Origin: Filimonas effusa
GTDB lineage: Bacteria > Bacteroidota > Bacteroidia > Chitinophagales > Chitinophagaceae
Direction: 5' to 3'
Length of the DNA: 64,000 bases
Assembly: GCF_004118675.1 (NCBI RefSeq)
Contig: NZ_SDHZ01000001.1
Location: 1,612,001-1,676,000 of the forward strand
This document shows positions 1-8,508 of the stretch, piece by piece. Made by a program: the position numbers and the translations under genes. Below the pieces are notes generated by a model, which saw only the letters and a list, made by a program, of their open reading frames with translations, was not told the DNA's origin and did no database searches. Numbering within the stretch: position 1 is the first letter of the stretch; each line of letters opens with the position of its first letter.

Positions 1-323
1 CTCATGTTGGCGTGCTTGCGGAACTGCTGCAGCAGCCAGCTGCGCCTGCAGCGGTGGTGCGTAACTGTGCGAGCATACTACAGGATGTAAGCATACCTGA
101 AGTTTACCAGGGCATAGTTATGAACACCTGTTTTGAGCTGGTAACCAACCCTGCCACGCCTATTGCCATCAAGGCATTCAGTCTTACTATACTGGATCAT
201 TTATCGCACGAGTATCCCGAGATAAAACCCGAGCTGCAGCTCATTATCGAGACACAGCTGGAAAAGGAAACGGCTGCATTCCGCAGCCGTGCCAAAAAGA
301 TATTAAAGCGGCTACAGCGATAG
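1..323 (+). CDS. C-terminal part of a helical-repeat (HEAT-like) protein, 5' cut by window
   Basis: The reading frame is open to the left edge of the window and stops at TAG 321-323, so only about the last 106 residues are present. A GTG at 12 could start a short protein but nothing favours it over continuation upstream. The residues are almost entirely helix-forming, with leucine- and alanine-rich pairs of helices and a basic end (KKILKRLQR), which resembles HEAT/ARM-type repeats. No catalytic motif is seen. It converges on serA with a 12-base gap. The function is unknown. Confidence 0.6.
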   Translation, partial: HVGVLAELLQQPAAPAAVVRNCASILQDVSIPEVYQGIVMNTCFELVTNPATPIAIKAFSLTILDHLSHEYPEIKPELQLIIETQLEKETAAFRSRAKKILKRLQR

Positions 324-335
324 CCCTGAATGATA

Positions 336-1568
336 TTAGTAGAGGATCCTTACTTTGATCGTTTCCTTTACATCTTTCAACAATTCAACCGCCTGGGTGC
401 TCAGTTGCTGATCAACGTCGAGCACCACATAACCGATGGCATCATTGGTTTTAAGATACTGACCGAGGATGTTGATGTTATGTTTAGACAGTTCGCTGTT
501 GATGGCGCTCAACACACCGGGTTTGTTGTTATGAATATGCAGGATCCTGTGTGCGCCTTCTACCGGCGGCAGGCTGATACCGGGTACTGTGTGAGAACCG
601 TTGGTAATACCTCTTTCGAGATACTGGTATAATTTATTACTTACATCGTCGCCTATATTTACCTGTGCTTCTTCGGTAGAGCCTCCGATATGCGGGGTAA
701 GGATCACGTTTGAAAGGCCTTGTAACGGCGTTTCAAAACGATCGCCATTTTTTTCGGGCTCCCATGGGAAGACATCTATTGCTGCACCGGAGAGTGCGCC
801 AGATTTAAGCGCTTCGGCCAGCGCTTCGAGATCGACCACTTCACCCCTTGCATAGTTGATAAGGATAGCTCCTTTCTTAATAGACCGGATCACTTCTTTA
901 TTTACCAGGTTCTTTGTTTGTGCGGTTTCGGGAACGTGCAGGGAAATGATATCGGCTTCACTTACCAGCGCTTTCAGGTTTTTGGCAGCGTGTGCATTAC
1001 CCAGCGGCAGTTTGGTTTCCACATCGTAGAACATAACGTTCATACCCAGAGATTCAGCCAACACGCTAACCTGTGTACCAATGTTGCCATATCCAATGAT
1101 GCCCAGTGTTTTACCACGCAGTTCATAGCTGCCTTTGGCTTCTTTCATCCAGATACCTTCGTGGGCGGCTTTGTTCTTATCCGGAATACGGCGAATGAGC
1201 ATGATGGACAAGCCAATTACGAGTTCGGCAACGCTACGGGTATTGCTATAAGGCGCATTAAAGACTACTACACCCTGGTGGAGGGCGGCACCAAGATCGA
1301 CCTGGTTCACACCTATACAAAAGCAGCCTATGGCCTGCAGTTTGGGAGCATGGTCGAGTACATTTTTAGTGATCTTTGTTTTGGAGCGGATGCCCAGGAG
1401 ATGAACATCTTTAATTTCTTTGATCAATTCTTCTTCACTCAGGGCACCGGTGAGTTTTTTAACGTTGGTATATCCCTGTTGTTTGAACTTTTCTACTGCC
1501 TTGTCGCTGATATTTTCGAGGAACAGTATTTTGATCTTCTCTTTGGGGTAGCTAGTTGGTTGGCTCAT
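336..1568 (-). CDS. serA: D-3-phosphoglycerate dehydrogenase
   Basis: Cytosolic enzyme that oxidises 3-phosphoglycerate to 3-phosphohydroxypyruvate, the first step of serine synthesis. At 410 residues it has the length of E. coli SerA. The Rossmann glycine motif GYGNIG lies at 159-164. The catalytic residues of the D-2-hydroxyacid dehydrogenase family are visible: Arg in NYARGE (about 241), Glu in PWEPE (about 270) and His in TPHIGG (293). A C-terminal ACT domain (about 337-410, HNNKPGVLSAIN) suggests allosteric control by serine, as in the E. coli enzyme. It is transcribed away from rpmE2, from which a strong hairpin separates it. Confidence 0.95.
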   Translation of the reverse strand: MSQPTSYPKEKIKILFLENISDKAVEKFKQQGYTNVKKLTGALSEEELIKEIKDVHLLGIRSKTKITKNVLDHAPKLQAIGCFCIGVNQVDLGAALHQGVVVFNAPYSNTRSVAELVIGLSIMLIRRIPDKNKAAHEGIWMKEAKGSYELRGKTLGIIGYGNIGTQVSVLAESLGMNVMFYDVETKLPLGNAHAAKNLKALVSEADIISLHVPETAQTKNLVNKEVIRSIKKGAILINYARGEVVDLEALAEALKSGALSGAAIDVFPWEPEKNGDRFETPLQGLSNVILTPHIGGSTEEAQVNIGDDVSNKLYQYLERGITNGSHTVPGISLPPVEGAHRILHIHNNKPGVLSAINSELSKHNINILGQYLKTNDAIGYVVLDVDQQLSTQAVELLKDVKETIKVRILY

Positions 1569-1614
1569 ATGGAGTAATTGAAGTAAGATAACTAATGTAA
1601 GTATGCCTTAAAAC

Positions 1615-1654
1615 ACAAATCCCTCCGTGTGACTGCACTGCCGGAGGGATTTGT
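1615..1654 (-). terminator. Intrinsic terminator after rpmE2
   Basis: A 13-bp perfect stem, ACAAATCCCTCCG with CGGAGGGATTTGT, has a 14-base loop. It lies between the end of rpmE2 and the start of serA on the same strand, and a T-rich stretch follows on the minus strand. Confidence 0.8.
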
Positions 1655-1674
1655 AAGTTTCGTATTCAAAAAGA

Positions 1675-1926
1675 CTATTTTTTCTTCTCGTAACGTTTTT
1701 TGAACTTGTCAATTCTACCTGCAGTATCTACCAGTACATTTTTACCGGTGTAGAAAGGGTGCGAGGTATTCGAAATTTCCAGTTTGATTACAGGATATTC
1801 ATTTCCGTCTTCCCACTGAATAGTTTCTTTAGAGGAAGCAGTAGAGCGACCAAGGAAGGTATGGCCATTACTCATGTCTTTAAACACAACAAACTTGTAA
1901 CTTTCTGGATGGAGACCTTGTTTCAT
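1675..1926 (-). CDS. rpmE2: 50S ribosomal protein bL31, type B
   Basis: Component of the large ribosomal subunit, 83 residues. It begins MKQGLHPE and has the motif [11 protein letters not shown] that is typical of L31. No cysteine is present, so it is the zinc-independent form (type B), which is often used when zinc is short. The ATG start at 1926 is preceded by a leader of about 50 bases with a hairpin and by a complete Bacteroidota promoter. A terminator follows, so it is probably a single-gene transcript. Confidence 0.95.
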   Translation of the reverse strand: MKQGLHPESYKFVVFKDMSNGHTFLGRSTASSKETIQWEDGNEYPVIKLEISNTSHPFYTGKNVLVDTAGRIDKFKKRYEKKK

Positions 1927-1945
1927 TTTATTTTGATTTTAGGCC

Positions 1946-1963
1946 GCACGGTTTTTGCCGTAC
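1946..1963 (-). promoter_or_regulatory. Hairpin in rpmE2 5' leader, possible bL31 autoregulatory leader
   Basis: A 6-bp stem (GTACGG/CCGTGC on the minus strand, one G-U pair) with a 6-base loop sits 20 bases upstream of the rpmE2 start, inside the predicted leader. Ribosomal-protein leaders are known for L31 in several phyla; that this is one is inference from position and fold only. Confidence 0.35.
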
Positions 1964-1983
1964 TGTTATTATTATAAGGAATG

Positions 1984-2013
1984 CAAAATTAGGATATTCT
2001 CTGCTAATCACAA
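1984..2013 (-). promoter_or_regulatory. Bacteroidota-type promoter of rpmE2
   Basis: On the minus strand TTG, 19 bases, then TAATTTTG matches the Bacteroidota -33/-7 pattern (TTG-N19-TAnnTTTG). Transcription would start about 50 bases upstream of the rpmE2 ATG. Confidence 0.7.
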
Positions 2014-2074
2014 AATAGAAATCAACGAAGATACAATCCCATGCAAACTGATTTTCAGTCAGTTATGAAAAATT

Positions 2075-2566
2075 CTAGCTTTTCATATTTACAAACTGCA
2101 GGGGAAAATTGAGATTTGCGCCTTTACAGAGCGCTATTACTTCCTGCAGGTCGTCGATTTTTTTGCCGGTAACCCTTACAATTTCATCCATGATCTGGGC
2201 TTGTACTTTAAGGCCGGAGTCTTTGATGAGCTTTACTATTTTTTTGGCGTCATCCTGTTTAAGGCCGTTGGTAACGGGTACTTCTTTTTTTACGACCTTA
2301 CCGCTGGGATAGGCATCTTTTTCAAAGTTAAATGCATTGGCGTCGATCCCCTGCTTCATCGAGCGGCTGATAAGCACGTCGATGAGCTGCTTCATCTTCA
2401 TATCGCTGTCTACTTCCAGGTTAACAATGTAATCTTTTTTATTCAGCTCTACCACTACATGTGAGTCCCTGAAATCGAAGCGGCCGCTGATTTCTTTCTT
2501 AACTGTATTGATAGCGTTATCCAGTGTTTGCAGGTCTACTTTACTGCTGATATCAAAAGAAGGCAT
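2075..2566 (-). CDS. yajQ: YajQ-family nucleotide-binding protein
   Basis: 163 residues beginning MPSFDISSKVDLQTLDNA, the standard N-terminus of the YajQ family. The frame stays open further upstream to 2746, but the family start is the ATG at 2564-2566, and a TATCTTTG -7 box lies 17 bases before it. YajQ proteins bind nucleotides and, in Xanthomonas, cyclic di-GMP as a transcriptional co-regulator. The duplicated ferredoxin-like fold is visible as two similar halves (SGRFDFRDSHVV near 30, then IKDSGLKVQAQI near 115). The role in this organism is not known. Confidence 0.9.
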   Translation of the reverse strand: MPSFDISSKVDLQTLDNAINTVKKEISGRFDFRDSHVVVELNKKDYIVNLEVDSDMKMKQLIDVLISRSMKQGIDANAFNFEKDAYPSGKVVKKEVPVTNGLKQDDAKKIVKLIKDSGLKVQAQIMDEIVRVTGKKIDDLQEVIALCKGANLNFPLQFVNMKS

Positions 2567-2582
2567 AAACGAAAAATTTGCG

Positions 2583-2590
2583 CAAAGATA
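2583..2590 (-). promoter_or_regulatory. -7 promoter box of yajQ
   Basis: TATCTTTG on the minus strand matches TAnnTTTG exactly. No well-placed TTG -33 element is seen. Confidence 0.45.
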
Positions 2591-2726
2591 ACAGATATGT
2601 TTATACAGTTCAGCAAGATGAGGATGTCCGGGTTTATCCCCCTTATTGGGGTGGGAAACATATTCTGTTACCGGGGTTAAAAAGCAAGCGGGATAGCTTA
2701 CTTTTAAGCAATACAAATCTTGCTTT

Positions 2727-3050
2727 ATGCAGAAGGTATTGAACAACCTTATATCCTACCAAAACGAGATCGTGCAGTTGCCTTATAGCAATAAAGATTC
2801 GGCGTTTGAGCTGGTATGGCTTGCCCGCCGGGTTGCCGGTTATATTTATGATGCTGCTTTGGATGAGGAGCTCAAGAAAGAAGTACCTGCCACGGTGAAA
2901 AAGCATGCCAATGAGCTTGCCGCCCTCAGTAACACCTCCGGGGCCAAAGCACTAAAACCTCATTTTGAGACAGCAAAGGAAGCTATCGCCAAAAGCATTA
3001 CTCAACTGATAGATCAGCTGAACAAGACATCAAGTGCTTTATTGTTATAA
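2727..3050 (+). CDS. Hypothetical helical protein, 107 aa
   Basis: A small cytosolic protein with no signal peptide, predicted almost wholly alpha-helical (helices near 1-40, 42-62 and 75-105). No family is recognised. It runs divergently from yajQ, about 160 bases away, and its last 37 bases overlap the end of the convergent HAD gene. The start at ATG 2727 is the first in frame. The composition (Lys/Ala/Leu-rich, few rare residues) looks like real coding sequence. Confidence 0.65.
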   Translation: MQKVLNNLISYQNEIVQLPYSNKDSAFELVWLARRVAGYIYDAALDEELKKEVPATVKKHANELAALSNTSGAKALKPHFETAKEAIAKSITQLIDQLNKTSSALLL

Positions 3051-3679
3051 TCACTTACGCAGGCGATCACATTGGGAAAATGGCTGAAATCGGATGCCGG
3101 GTGCATGGTAGTTAATACAACCGCCTGCATGCCTGCGTTGAGGGCAGCTTCTATTCCTTTAGGCGAATCTTCGAATACAATGCATTTTTCGTAAGGCACC
3201 TGTAAAAGGTCGGCACATTGCAGGAATGTAGCGGGGTGTGGTTTGCTGACCGCAACGTCATCGGCTGTTACTATTGCTTTGAAGTAATGTCTTACGTTGA
3301 GGTTGTTGATGGCGAAGTCTACGTTATCGGAGATGGCAGCAGTGCCTATTGCCATGGCAATATGATGAGATCTGGCTTTGGCCAGGAAGGCTTCCAGTCC
3401 TGGTAACAGGCACAGATGTGGCAGGTAGGCTTCCTGGTAGCGCTTTTCTTTGGCCATGGAAAGTGCGGCGACCTTTTCGGGGGGAAAGTGGTCTTTGCCA
3501 AATATACGGTCAAGCACTTCTGCATTCTTGCCGTACATCTGTTTATCGACTTCTTCGCGTGTAAGGCCTGCGTTAGCCTGGTTGTTCAGTACTTCGTGCC
3601 ATGCGAGGCCATGAAAGGCCATATCATCGATCATAGTACCGTTCATATCGAACAGAAATGCTCCGGGCTTTTGTATCAT
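3014..3679 (-). CDS. HAD-superfamily hydrolase, beta-phosphoglucomutase-like
   Basis: 221 residues with the HAD core: nucleophile Asp11 in FDMNGTMID, a helical cap (about 20-90), motif II GTAAISD near 118, motif III Lys in VSKPHP, and motif IV FEDSPKGIEAA with the second acidic pair. This is the subgroup that includes beta-phosphoglucomutase and small sugar-phosphate phosphatases. The residue two after the nucleophile is Asn instead of the usual acid/base Asp (DMN for DxD), so the exact reaction is uncertain. It overlaps the convergent gene ending at 3050. Confidence 0.85.
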   Translation of the reverse strand: MIQKPGAFLFDMNGTMIDDMAFHGLAWHEVLNNQANAGLTREEVDKQMYGKNAEVLDRIFGKDHFPPEKVAALSMAKEKRYQEAYLPHLCLLPGLEAFLAKARSHHIAMAIGTAAISDNVDFAINNLNVRHYFKAIVTADDVAVSKPHPATFLQCADLLQVPYEKCIVFEDSPKGIEAALNAGMQAVVLTTMHPASDFSHFPNVIACVSDYNNKALDVLFS

Positions 3680-3857
3680 ATATTCTCAGTTTCAATTACC
3701 ATATGGCATGCAATCAAAAATACAGGCAACAGAACGAGTTTCTATCAAAGTTAAACAATGAAGAAGAAAATTTTTCATTACATTATACAAGGGGTTAGAG
3801 GCAAATGCTTTTACTTATTAAAGACAGAATGACATTATTTTAAGATGGATCGTAAGC

Positions 3858-3895
3858 GGCTTTAAGACGGCTTTAGTGTGGCTTTAGTGTGGCTT
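3858..3895. repeat. Tandem 11-bp repeat, about 3.5 copies
   Basis: GGCTTTAAGAC, GGCTTTAGTGT, GGCTTTAGTGT and a partial GGCTT follow each other directly in the 409-base gap between the HAD gene (3679) and the mutarotase (4089). Apart from this repeat and the terminator at 3963-3996, nothing else is seen in the gap. Confidence 0.75.
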
Positions 3896-3962
3896 GCTCC
3901 ATTGCCCGGGGTTTTGCAGTAAAAAAGCCAGAATGACAGCGATTTCGGGGTATGCGCTGCTA

Positions 3963-3996
3963 TAAAAAAAGGGCTGACCGCTATTTGGTCAACCCT
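3963..3996 (-). terminator. Intrinsic terminator of the arabinofuranosidase-mutarotase operon
   Basis: On the minus strand AGGGTTGACC, a short loop, GGTCAGCCCT and then seven T. The stem has one mismatch. It lies about 95 bases after the mutarotase stop. Confidence 0.8.
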
Positions 3997-4088
3997 GGTA
4001 AAGTAAAGGCAATACTGCCGGCATTGTCGCAAGACCAGGAATAAGCCAGCCTTGTTCAGCCGGCAAACCGGCAGCGTGTTGCCCGGGT

Positions 4089-5234
4089 TTATTTATTCAC
4101 GATCAGCTTATACTTGGTAACAGTATGATACTGTTGTCCCGGCTGGAGGATAGTAGACGGGAATCCAGGTTTATTAGGCGAATCGGGATAGTGTTGCGTT
4201 TCGAGACAAAGTGCTGAATTCTTGTTGATGGGTGTGCCGTTAGGCGCTTTGAAGGTACCATCGAGGAAGTTTCCGGTATAGAACTGTAAACCGGGTTCAG
4301 TTGTATATACTTCCAGGGTTCTGCCGCTGATAGAATCGGTAAGGGTTGCAGCCAGCATCAGCGAAGTGCTGTCTCCTTTTCTGTCCAGTACCCAGTTATG
4401 ATCGTATCCACCGGGCACCTGTGCTATACGGCTTCCTATCTTTTGCGGGGAAGTAAAGTCGAAAGGACCACCAGCTACTGCCTTGATCTCACCTGTAGTA
4501 ATGAGTGTGGAATCTACAGGCGTATAGTTGGCTGCATTCATTTGCAACACATGATCCAGGATGCTGTTGTTCACGTCGCCGGAAAGGTTGAAATAGCTGT
4601 GGTTGGTAAGGTTCACCGGTGTAGCCTTGTCGGTTTCAGCGGTGTAGTCGATAGCCAGTTCATCGTCATTGGTGAGTGTATATTTCACGACTACTTTCAG
4701 GTTGCCGGGATATCCTTCTTCGCCGTCTTTGCTTACATAGGTAAGTACCAGGGCGGGGATAGTATCTGAAAGAACGGTGCCCGTCCATATCACTTTATCG
4801 AATCCTTTGTTACCGCCGTGCAGGTGGTTAGGGCCATCGTTTACCGCCAGCTGATAAGTGGTGCCGTTGAGTTTAAAATTGCCTTTGGCGATACGGTTGC
4901 CATAGCGGCCAATGATAGCGCCAAAGAATGGTGGTTTAGCCAGGTATCCTGAAAGGCTGTCGAAACCTACCACTATGCTGGAAACCTTACCTGCTTTATC
5001 GGCAGCGGTCCATGAAGTTACCGTACCGCCATAGCTGCTGATCTTTACCTGTACACCGTTTTTATTGGTAAGTGTATACAGATCTACATCCTGGCCATCG
5101 GCTTTGCCCCATGCTGCTTTGGTAATACCGGCTTTCACGTCTTTCTTCTCTTCTTTAGTTGCTCCGCCGCAGCCTGCCAGCAGTGTTCCGGCAGCGATTG
5201 CAGCTACTGCCACATAACTGGTCCATTTGTTCAT
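4089..5234 (-). CDS. galM: Aldose 1-epimerase (mutarotase), lipoprotein
   Basis: Interconverts alpha and beta anomers of aldoses. The 381-residue protein starts with a lipoprotein signal (lipobox LAGC, Cys22), so it is probably anchored in the periplasm or on the outer membrane. Family residues are visible: His139 in HLHGG, catalytic His212 in LTNHSYFNLSGD, and the base Glu345 in CLETQHYPDSPN. It follows the GH51 arabinofuranosidase by 28 bases and most likely shares its transcript, which suggests it speeds mutarotation of released L-arabinose or similar sugars before uptake. The specific sugar is inferred from this context. Confidence 0.92.
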   Translation of the reverse strand: MNKWTSYVAVAAIAAGTLLAGCGGATKEEKKDVKAGITKAAWGKADGQDVDLYTLTNKNGVQVKISSYGGTVTSWTAADKAGKVSSIVVGFDSLSGYLAKPPFFGAIIGRYGNRIAKGNFKLNGTTYQLAVNDGPNHLHGGNKGFDKVIWTGTVLSDTIPALVLTYVSKDGEEGYPGNLKVVVKYTLTNDDELAIDYTAETDKATPVNLTNHSYFNLSGDVNNSILDHVLQMNAANYTPVDSTLITTGEIKAVAGGPFDFTSPQKIGSRIAQVPGGYDHNWVLDRKGDSTSLMLAATLTDSISGRTLEVYTTEPGLQFYTGNFLDGTFKAPNGTPINKNSALCLETQHYPDSPNKPGFPSTILQPGQQYHTVTKYKLIVNK

Positions 5235-5262
5235 ATTAGTTTCTTTTTTGTTTTTGAATTTA

Positions 5263-6840
5263 TTAATTGAGTTCCAGCATTACAACGGATAATGCCGGCA
5301 TCTGCACCTGCAGCGTGTTACCTGAAGCAACAGCATTGTTAAAGGCTGCGGGTTTTACCAGGTCAGGTTTCGCAAAGGTGTTAATGTCGGTAAATTTAGG
5401 AGAAGTTAGGATTTGGCCTGTCACCTTTTTAAAATTAATGCCGGCCAGATTCAACTGTAATGGAATAGCCTTGTTGGGATCGATGTTGGCAATGGTGAGA
5501 TGCACTTTGCCTTCTTTGTCTTTGGAGGCAGAGATATTCACAGCAGGCAGTTTATCGTTGCCTGAAACATATTCAGGGCTTTTAAACTGGACAGGCAATA
5601 AGGTTGCGTCCTGGTGAACTTTATACAAATCAAATACATGATAAGTAGGTGTTAGCAGGAACTTTTCTTTTTCGGTAAGGATAAGGGCCTGCAGTACGTT
5701 TATTGTCTGTGCCAGGTTTGCCATTCTTACACGGTTGCAGTGATTATTGAAGATATTAAGTGTACTTGCGGCAACCAAGGCATCGCGCATACTATTCTGT
5801 TGGTACAGGAAACCGGGATTGGTGCCGGGTTCCACATTGGTCCATATCCCCCATTCATCTACTACCAGGGCTACCTTTTTTGCCGGATCATATTTATCCA
5901 TGATGGCTTCATGACCATTCAGAAGCGTTTCCATGTAAAGGCAGCTCTTCATTGTAGTGAAGTATTCCTTTTCTTCGAATGCAGTGGCGGAGCCTTTGTT
6001 ATCGCTCCAGTGTCCTGAAGGGAGTGTATAGTGGTGGAGGGTTATGCCCCACATCTGACCGGCGGGGATGTTGCGCATACATACATCTGTCCAGTTATAA
6101 TCGGCAACATTGGCGCCGCTGGCAATTCTTTTCAGTCTTGCGCCCGGGTAATTTCTGGCGTAGGTTGCATAGCGTTTAAATTCGTTGGCGTAGTATTCGG
6201 GGGTCATATTACCACCGCATCCCCAGCTTTCGTTGCCAACACCCCAGAATTCGACTTTCCATGGCTTTTCGCGGCCGTTTTGTTTACGGATTGTGGTCAT
6301 GGGACTTAAACCATCGAAGTTCAGGTATTCTACCCATTTGCTCATTTCTTCTACGGTGCCGCTACCTACGTTACCTGCGATATAAGGTTCGCATTGCAGC
6401 AGGTCGCAGAGTTCGAGGAATTCATGCGTACCGAAGCTATTGTCTTCAGTAACGCCGCCCCAGTTGGTATTTACCATTTTAGGGCGCTGGTTTCGGGGGC
6501 CAATACCATCGCGCCAATGATATTCATCGGCGAAGCAGCCGCCAGGCCAACGCAGGTTGGGAACTTTTATTTTCTTCAGTGCATCTACTATATCCAGCCT
6601 GATCCCCCCTTGTTTGGGGACTTTAATGCTGTCGCCTACCCAAAAGCCACCATAGATACACCTTCCAAGATGTTCAGAAAAATGGCCGTAAATGTGACGG
6701 CTGATTTGTTGTTGAGGATCGTACCCATTTACAAGAACCTGGGTTTGGGCAGTAGCTGATGACAAGCAGGTTACAGATGAAAAAGCAGCTAGTACAGCAA
6801 AAGACAAACGCTTTTTCAAATGCAGGCAAGCAATTTTCAT
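5263..6840 (-). CDS. Alpha-L-arabinofuranosidase, GH51
   Basis: Secreted or periplasmic enzyme that removes arabinofuranosyl side chains from hemicellulose or pectin. 525 residues with an N-terminal signal sequence ending near AQTQ (about 32). The GH51 catalytic pair is clear: acid/base Glu204 in WGVGNESWG and nucleophile Glu329 in VVDEWGIW. The WPGG motif near 98-101 is also typical, and the C-terminal beta domain runs from about 430. It is the first gene of a two-gene unit with galM. No SusC/D-like genes are adjacent, so this is not a classical polysaccharide utilisation locus. Confidence 0.93.
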   Translation of the reverse strand: MKIACLHLKKRLSFAVLAAFSSVTCLSSATAQTQVLVNGYDPQQQISRHIYGHFSEHLGRCIYGGFWVGDSIKVPKQGGIRLDIVDALKKIKVPNLRWPGGCFADEYHWRDGIGPRNQRPKMVNTNWGGVTEDNSFGTHEFLELCDLLQCEPYIAGNVGSGTVEEMSKWVEYLNFDGLSPMTTIRKQNGREKPWKVEFWGVGNESWGCGGNMTPEYYANEFKRYATYARNYPGARLKRIASGANVADYNWTDVCMRNIPAGQMWGITLHHYTLPSGHWSDNKGSATAFEEKEYFTTMKSCLYMETLLNGHEAIMDKYDPAKKVALVVDEWGIWTNVEPGTNPGFLYQQNSMRDALVAASTLNIFNNHCNRVRMANLAQTINVLQALILTEKEKFLLTPTYHVFDLYKVHQDATLLPVQFKSPEYVSGNDKLPAVNISASKDKEGKVHLTIANIDPNKAIPLQLNLAGINFKKVTGQILTSPKFTDINTFAKPDLVKPAAFNNAVASGNTLQVQMPALSVVMLELN

Positions 6841-6998
6841 TTTGAATCGTTTTAATGAGGAACTAAATTAAATGTAATTCCTACAATTAAAAAATCAAAA
6901 TGATGCTTCTGCTGCCAACTCACAGAGCCTGAGACAAATGGGCTAAAAAATGAGCGAAAAAAGCGTATTCCGGCGGCAGATTGTGTACGTTACTATAA

Positions 6999-7454
6999 CT
7001 ATGCAGCAGAAGTATACCGGGCGGCAGCGGGCTCCTGGCGGAACATACCCACAATACTTTCCCTGAACCATTGCTGTACAACGGTAATCCAGCTACCGGA
7101 GGTTCCCTGAACCGGAGGTAAAGCAAGATCACACCATTCATACTGCTCCACCTTTACTTTTATTACAGCTATATTAGATGGCAGATACGATACTTCTGCA
7201 GCCCCCTCTACTTTTACCTTATGAGGTACCCCCTTTTGATAATACTGTAATGTTACCGGGAAGCGGCTTGCGATGCTATTCCAGGGTTGTTTCATCATGA
7301 GCCAGATGAAGTCGCCCTCTTCAGTTTCCTCGTAGCGGATAGTAGTGGTTAAAGCAGTTGGCATGTTGATGCCTTCTTCCAGCGTACCGTACATTAAAGC
7401 GGTCCTGACCGATTCAATACGGTGTTTCAGTGAGTGGTTAGAATTTTCTTCCAT
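6999..7454 (-). CDS. Hypothetical protein, possible FMN-binding split-barrel family
   Basis: About 151 residues from ATG 7454 (MEENSNHSLKHRIESVR); an upstream in-frame ATG at 7478 is possible. The pattern is an N-terminal helix, then alternating beta strands with a conserved-looking WLMMKQPW and KVKVEGAAEVSY. It resembles the pyridoxamine-phosphate-oxidase-like (general stress) split barrel, but I am not certain. No signal peptide is present. It is transcribed toward the GH51 gene with a gap of about 160 bases. Confidence 0.6.
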   Translation of the reverse strand: MEENSNHSLKHRIESVRTALMYGTLEEGINMPTALTTTIRYEETEEGDFIWLMMKQPWNSIASRFPVTLQYYQKGVPHKVKVEGAAEVSYLPSNIAVIKVKVEQYEWCDLALPPVQGTSGSWITVVQQWFRESIVGMFRQEPAAARYTSAA

Positions 7455-7660
7455 AGGTTGATGATTATATCCATCCAATATTCAAAGTTCATTCCATTTG
7501 CTGAGAGTGCCGGCCGGATGTGAATAAAACCGGAAGATTGCGGAACCTGTTCTACAAAATGCAGGTAATTTACCGTCAGATCCACTTGTTAGCACCTATT
7601 TTCTCATTAAAAAAGGCCTAATGGAACAGTTTTTTGAGCTTTATTGTTAAACAGAAATGT

Positions 7661-8245
7661 ATGCTACGGAAAAACATTATTACCTGCCTGTCACTTGCCA
7701 TTATTAGTATGAGTGTTGCGTGTAATGGCGGGGATGACAAAGCCAAAGAAAAAGACAGCAAAGAAGTTGCTGAAGATGTGAACGAACAAAAATTCACTAA
7801 AGACTCCAGCGAATCAAATGCACAGTTATTGGTAGATGTTGCTGCAGCCAACTATCATGAAATAGAGATGGCCACTATTGCGAAAGAAAAGAGCAAGGAC
7901 AATGACATCCGCACTTTATCGGATATGCTCATAGCAGATCATAATAAAGTATTGGCTGAGGTAAAAGATATGGCATCGAAGAAAAGCGTTACGCTTCCTG
8001 TTGCAGAATCTGATGACAGTAAAAAAGCATCACAGGAGTTCCGGGATAAAAAAGCAGCCGATTTCAATAAAGACTGGGTAAAAGCGATGACAGACGCCCA
8101 CGAAAAAAGCATCAGCAAATTTGAAAGCATTGTAAATGATTCTAAAGCCGACGGTGAAATGAAAACCTGGGCCGGCAATACCCTTCCTGCGTTACGTGCC
8201 CATTTGGATAAATTAACGCAGCTGAAGGCAAAATTTAAAGAGTAG
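7661..8245 (+). CDS. DUF4142-type lipoprotein
   Basis: A 194-residue exported lipoprotein. The signal MLRKNIITCLSLAIISMSVA is followed by the lipid-attachment Cys21 and a charged linker. The mature part is a four-helix ferritin-like bundle in the style of DUF4142 (DVAAANYHEIEMATIAKEKS, then ADHNKVLAEVKDMA and AHLDKLTQLKAKF). ATG 7661 is chosen because it places the signal peptide correctly; a TTG 27 bases upstream is unlikely. Family members are often stress-related but lack a defined activity. A terminator follows directly. Confidence 0.85.
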   Translation: MLRKNIITCLSLAIISMSVACNGGDDKAKEKDSKEVAEDVNEQKFTKDSSESNAQLLVDVAAANYHEIEMATIAKEKSKDNDIRTLSDMLIADHNKVLAEVKDMASKKSVTLPVAESDDSKKASQEFRDKKAADFNKDWVKAMTDAHEKSISKFESIVNDSKADGEMKTWAGNTLPALRAHLDKLTQLKAKFKE

Positions 8246-8267
8246 TGTATAGAGTGGTGATTAAAGA

Positions 8268-8300
8268 AAGGCTGTTTCCTTATAGGAGACGGCCTTTTTT
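8268..8300 (+). terminator. Intrinsic terminator after the DUF4142 lipoprotein
   Basis: AAGGCTGTTTCC pairs with GGAGACGGCCTT (12 pairs with two G-T), loop TTATA, then six T. It starts 22 bases after the stop. Confidence 0.85.
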
Positions 8301-8508
8301 ACGGGCATAAAAAAGCCCCTGAACCTAGAAAGGATGGGGCGTTGCTAACCTATGAAAAACACCTTCTTTTGGTGTGAACCTTCAATTAATTTCTAAAACA
8401 AACGTAAGAATTCATTTTCAAAACTGCAAACCCGGAAAACACATATTTGTTCTTTTAATGAGATTTAAATTCCCGGAAAGAAATTTAAAGGAATGTTTAA
8501 ACAATCAA

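Noticed and set aside
918-1577. 219-codon open frame on the plus strand across serA
   Set aside because: It is the antisense shadow of serA, rich in Phe and Gln from reverse reading; serA itself has full family motifs.
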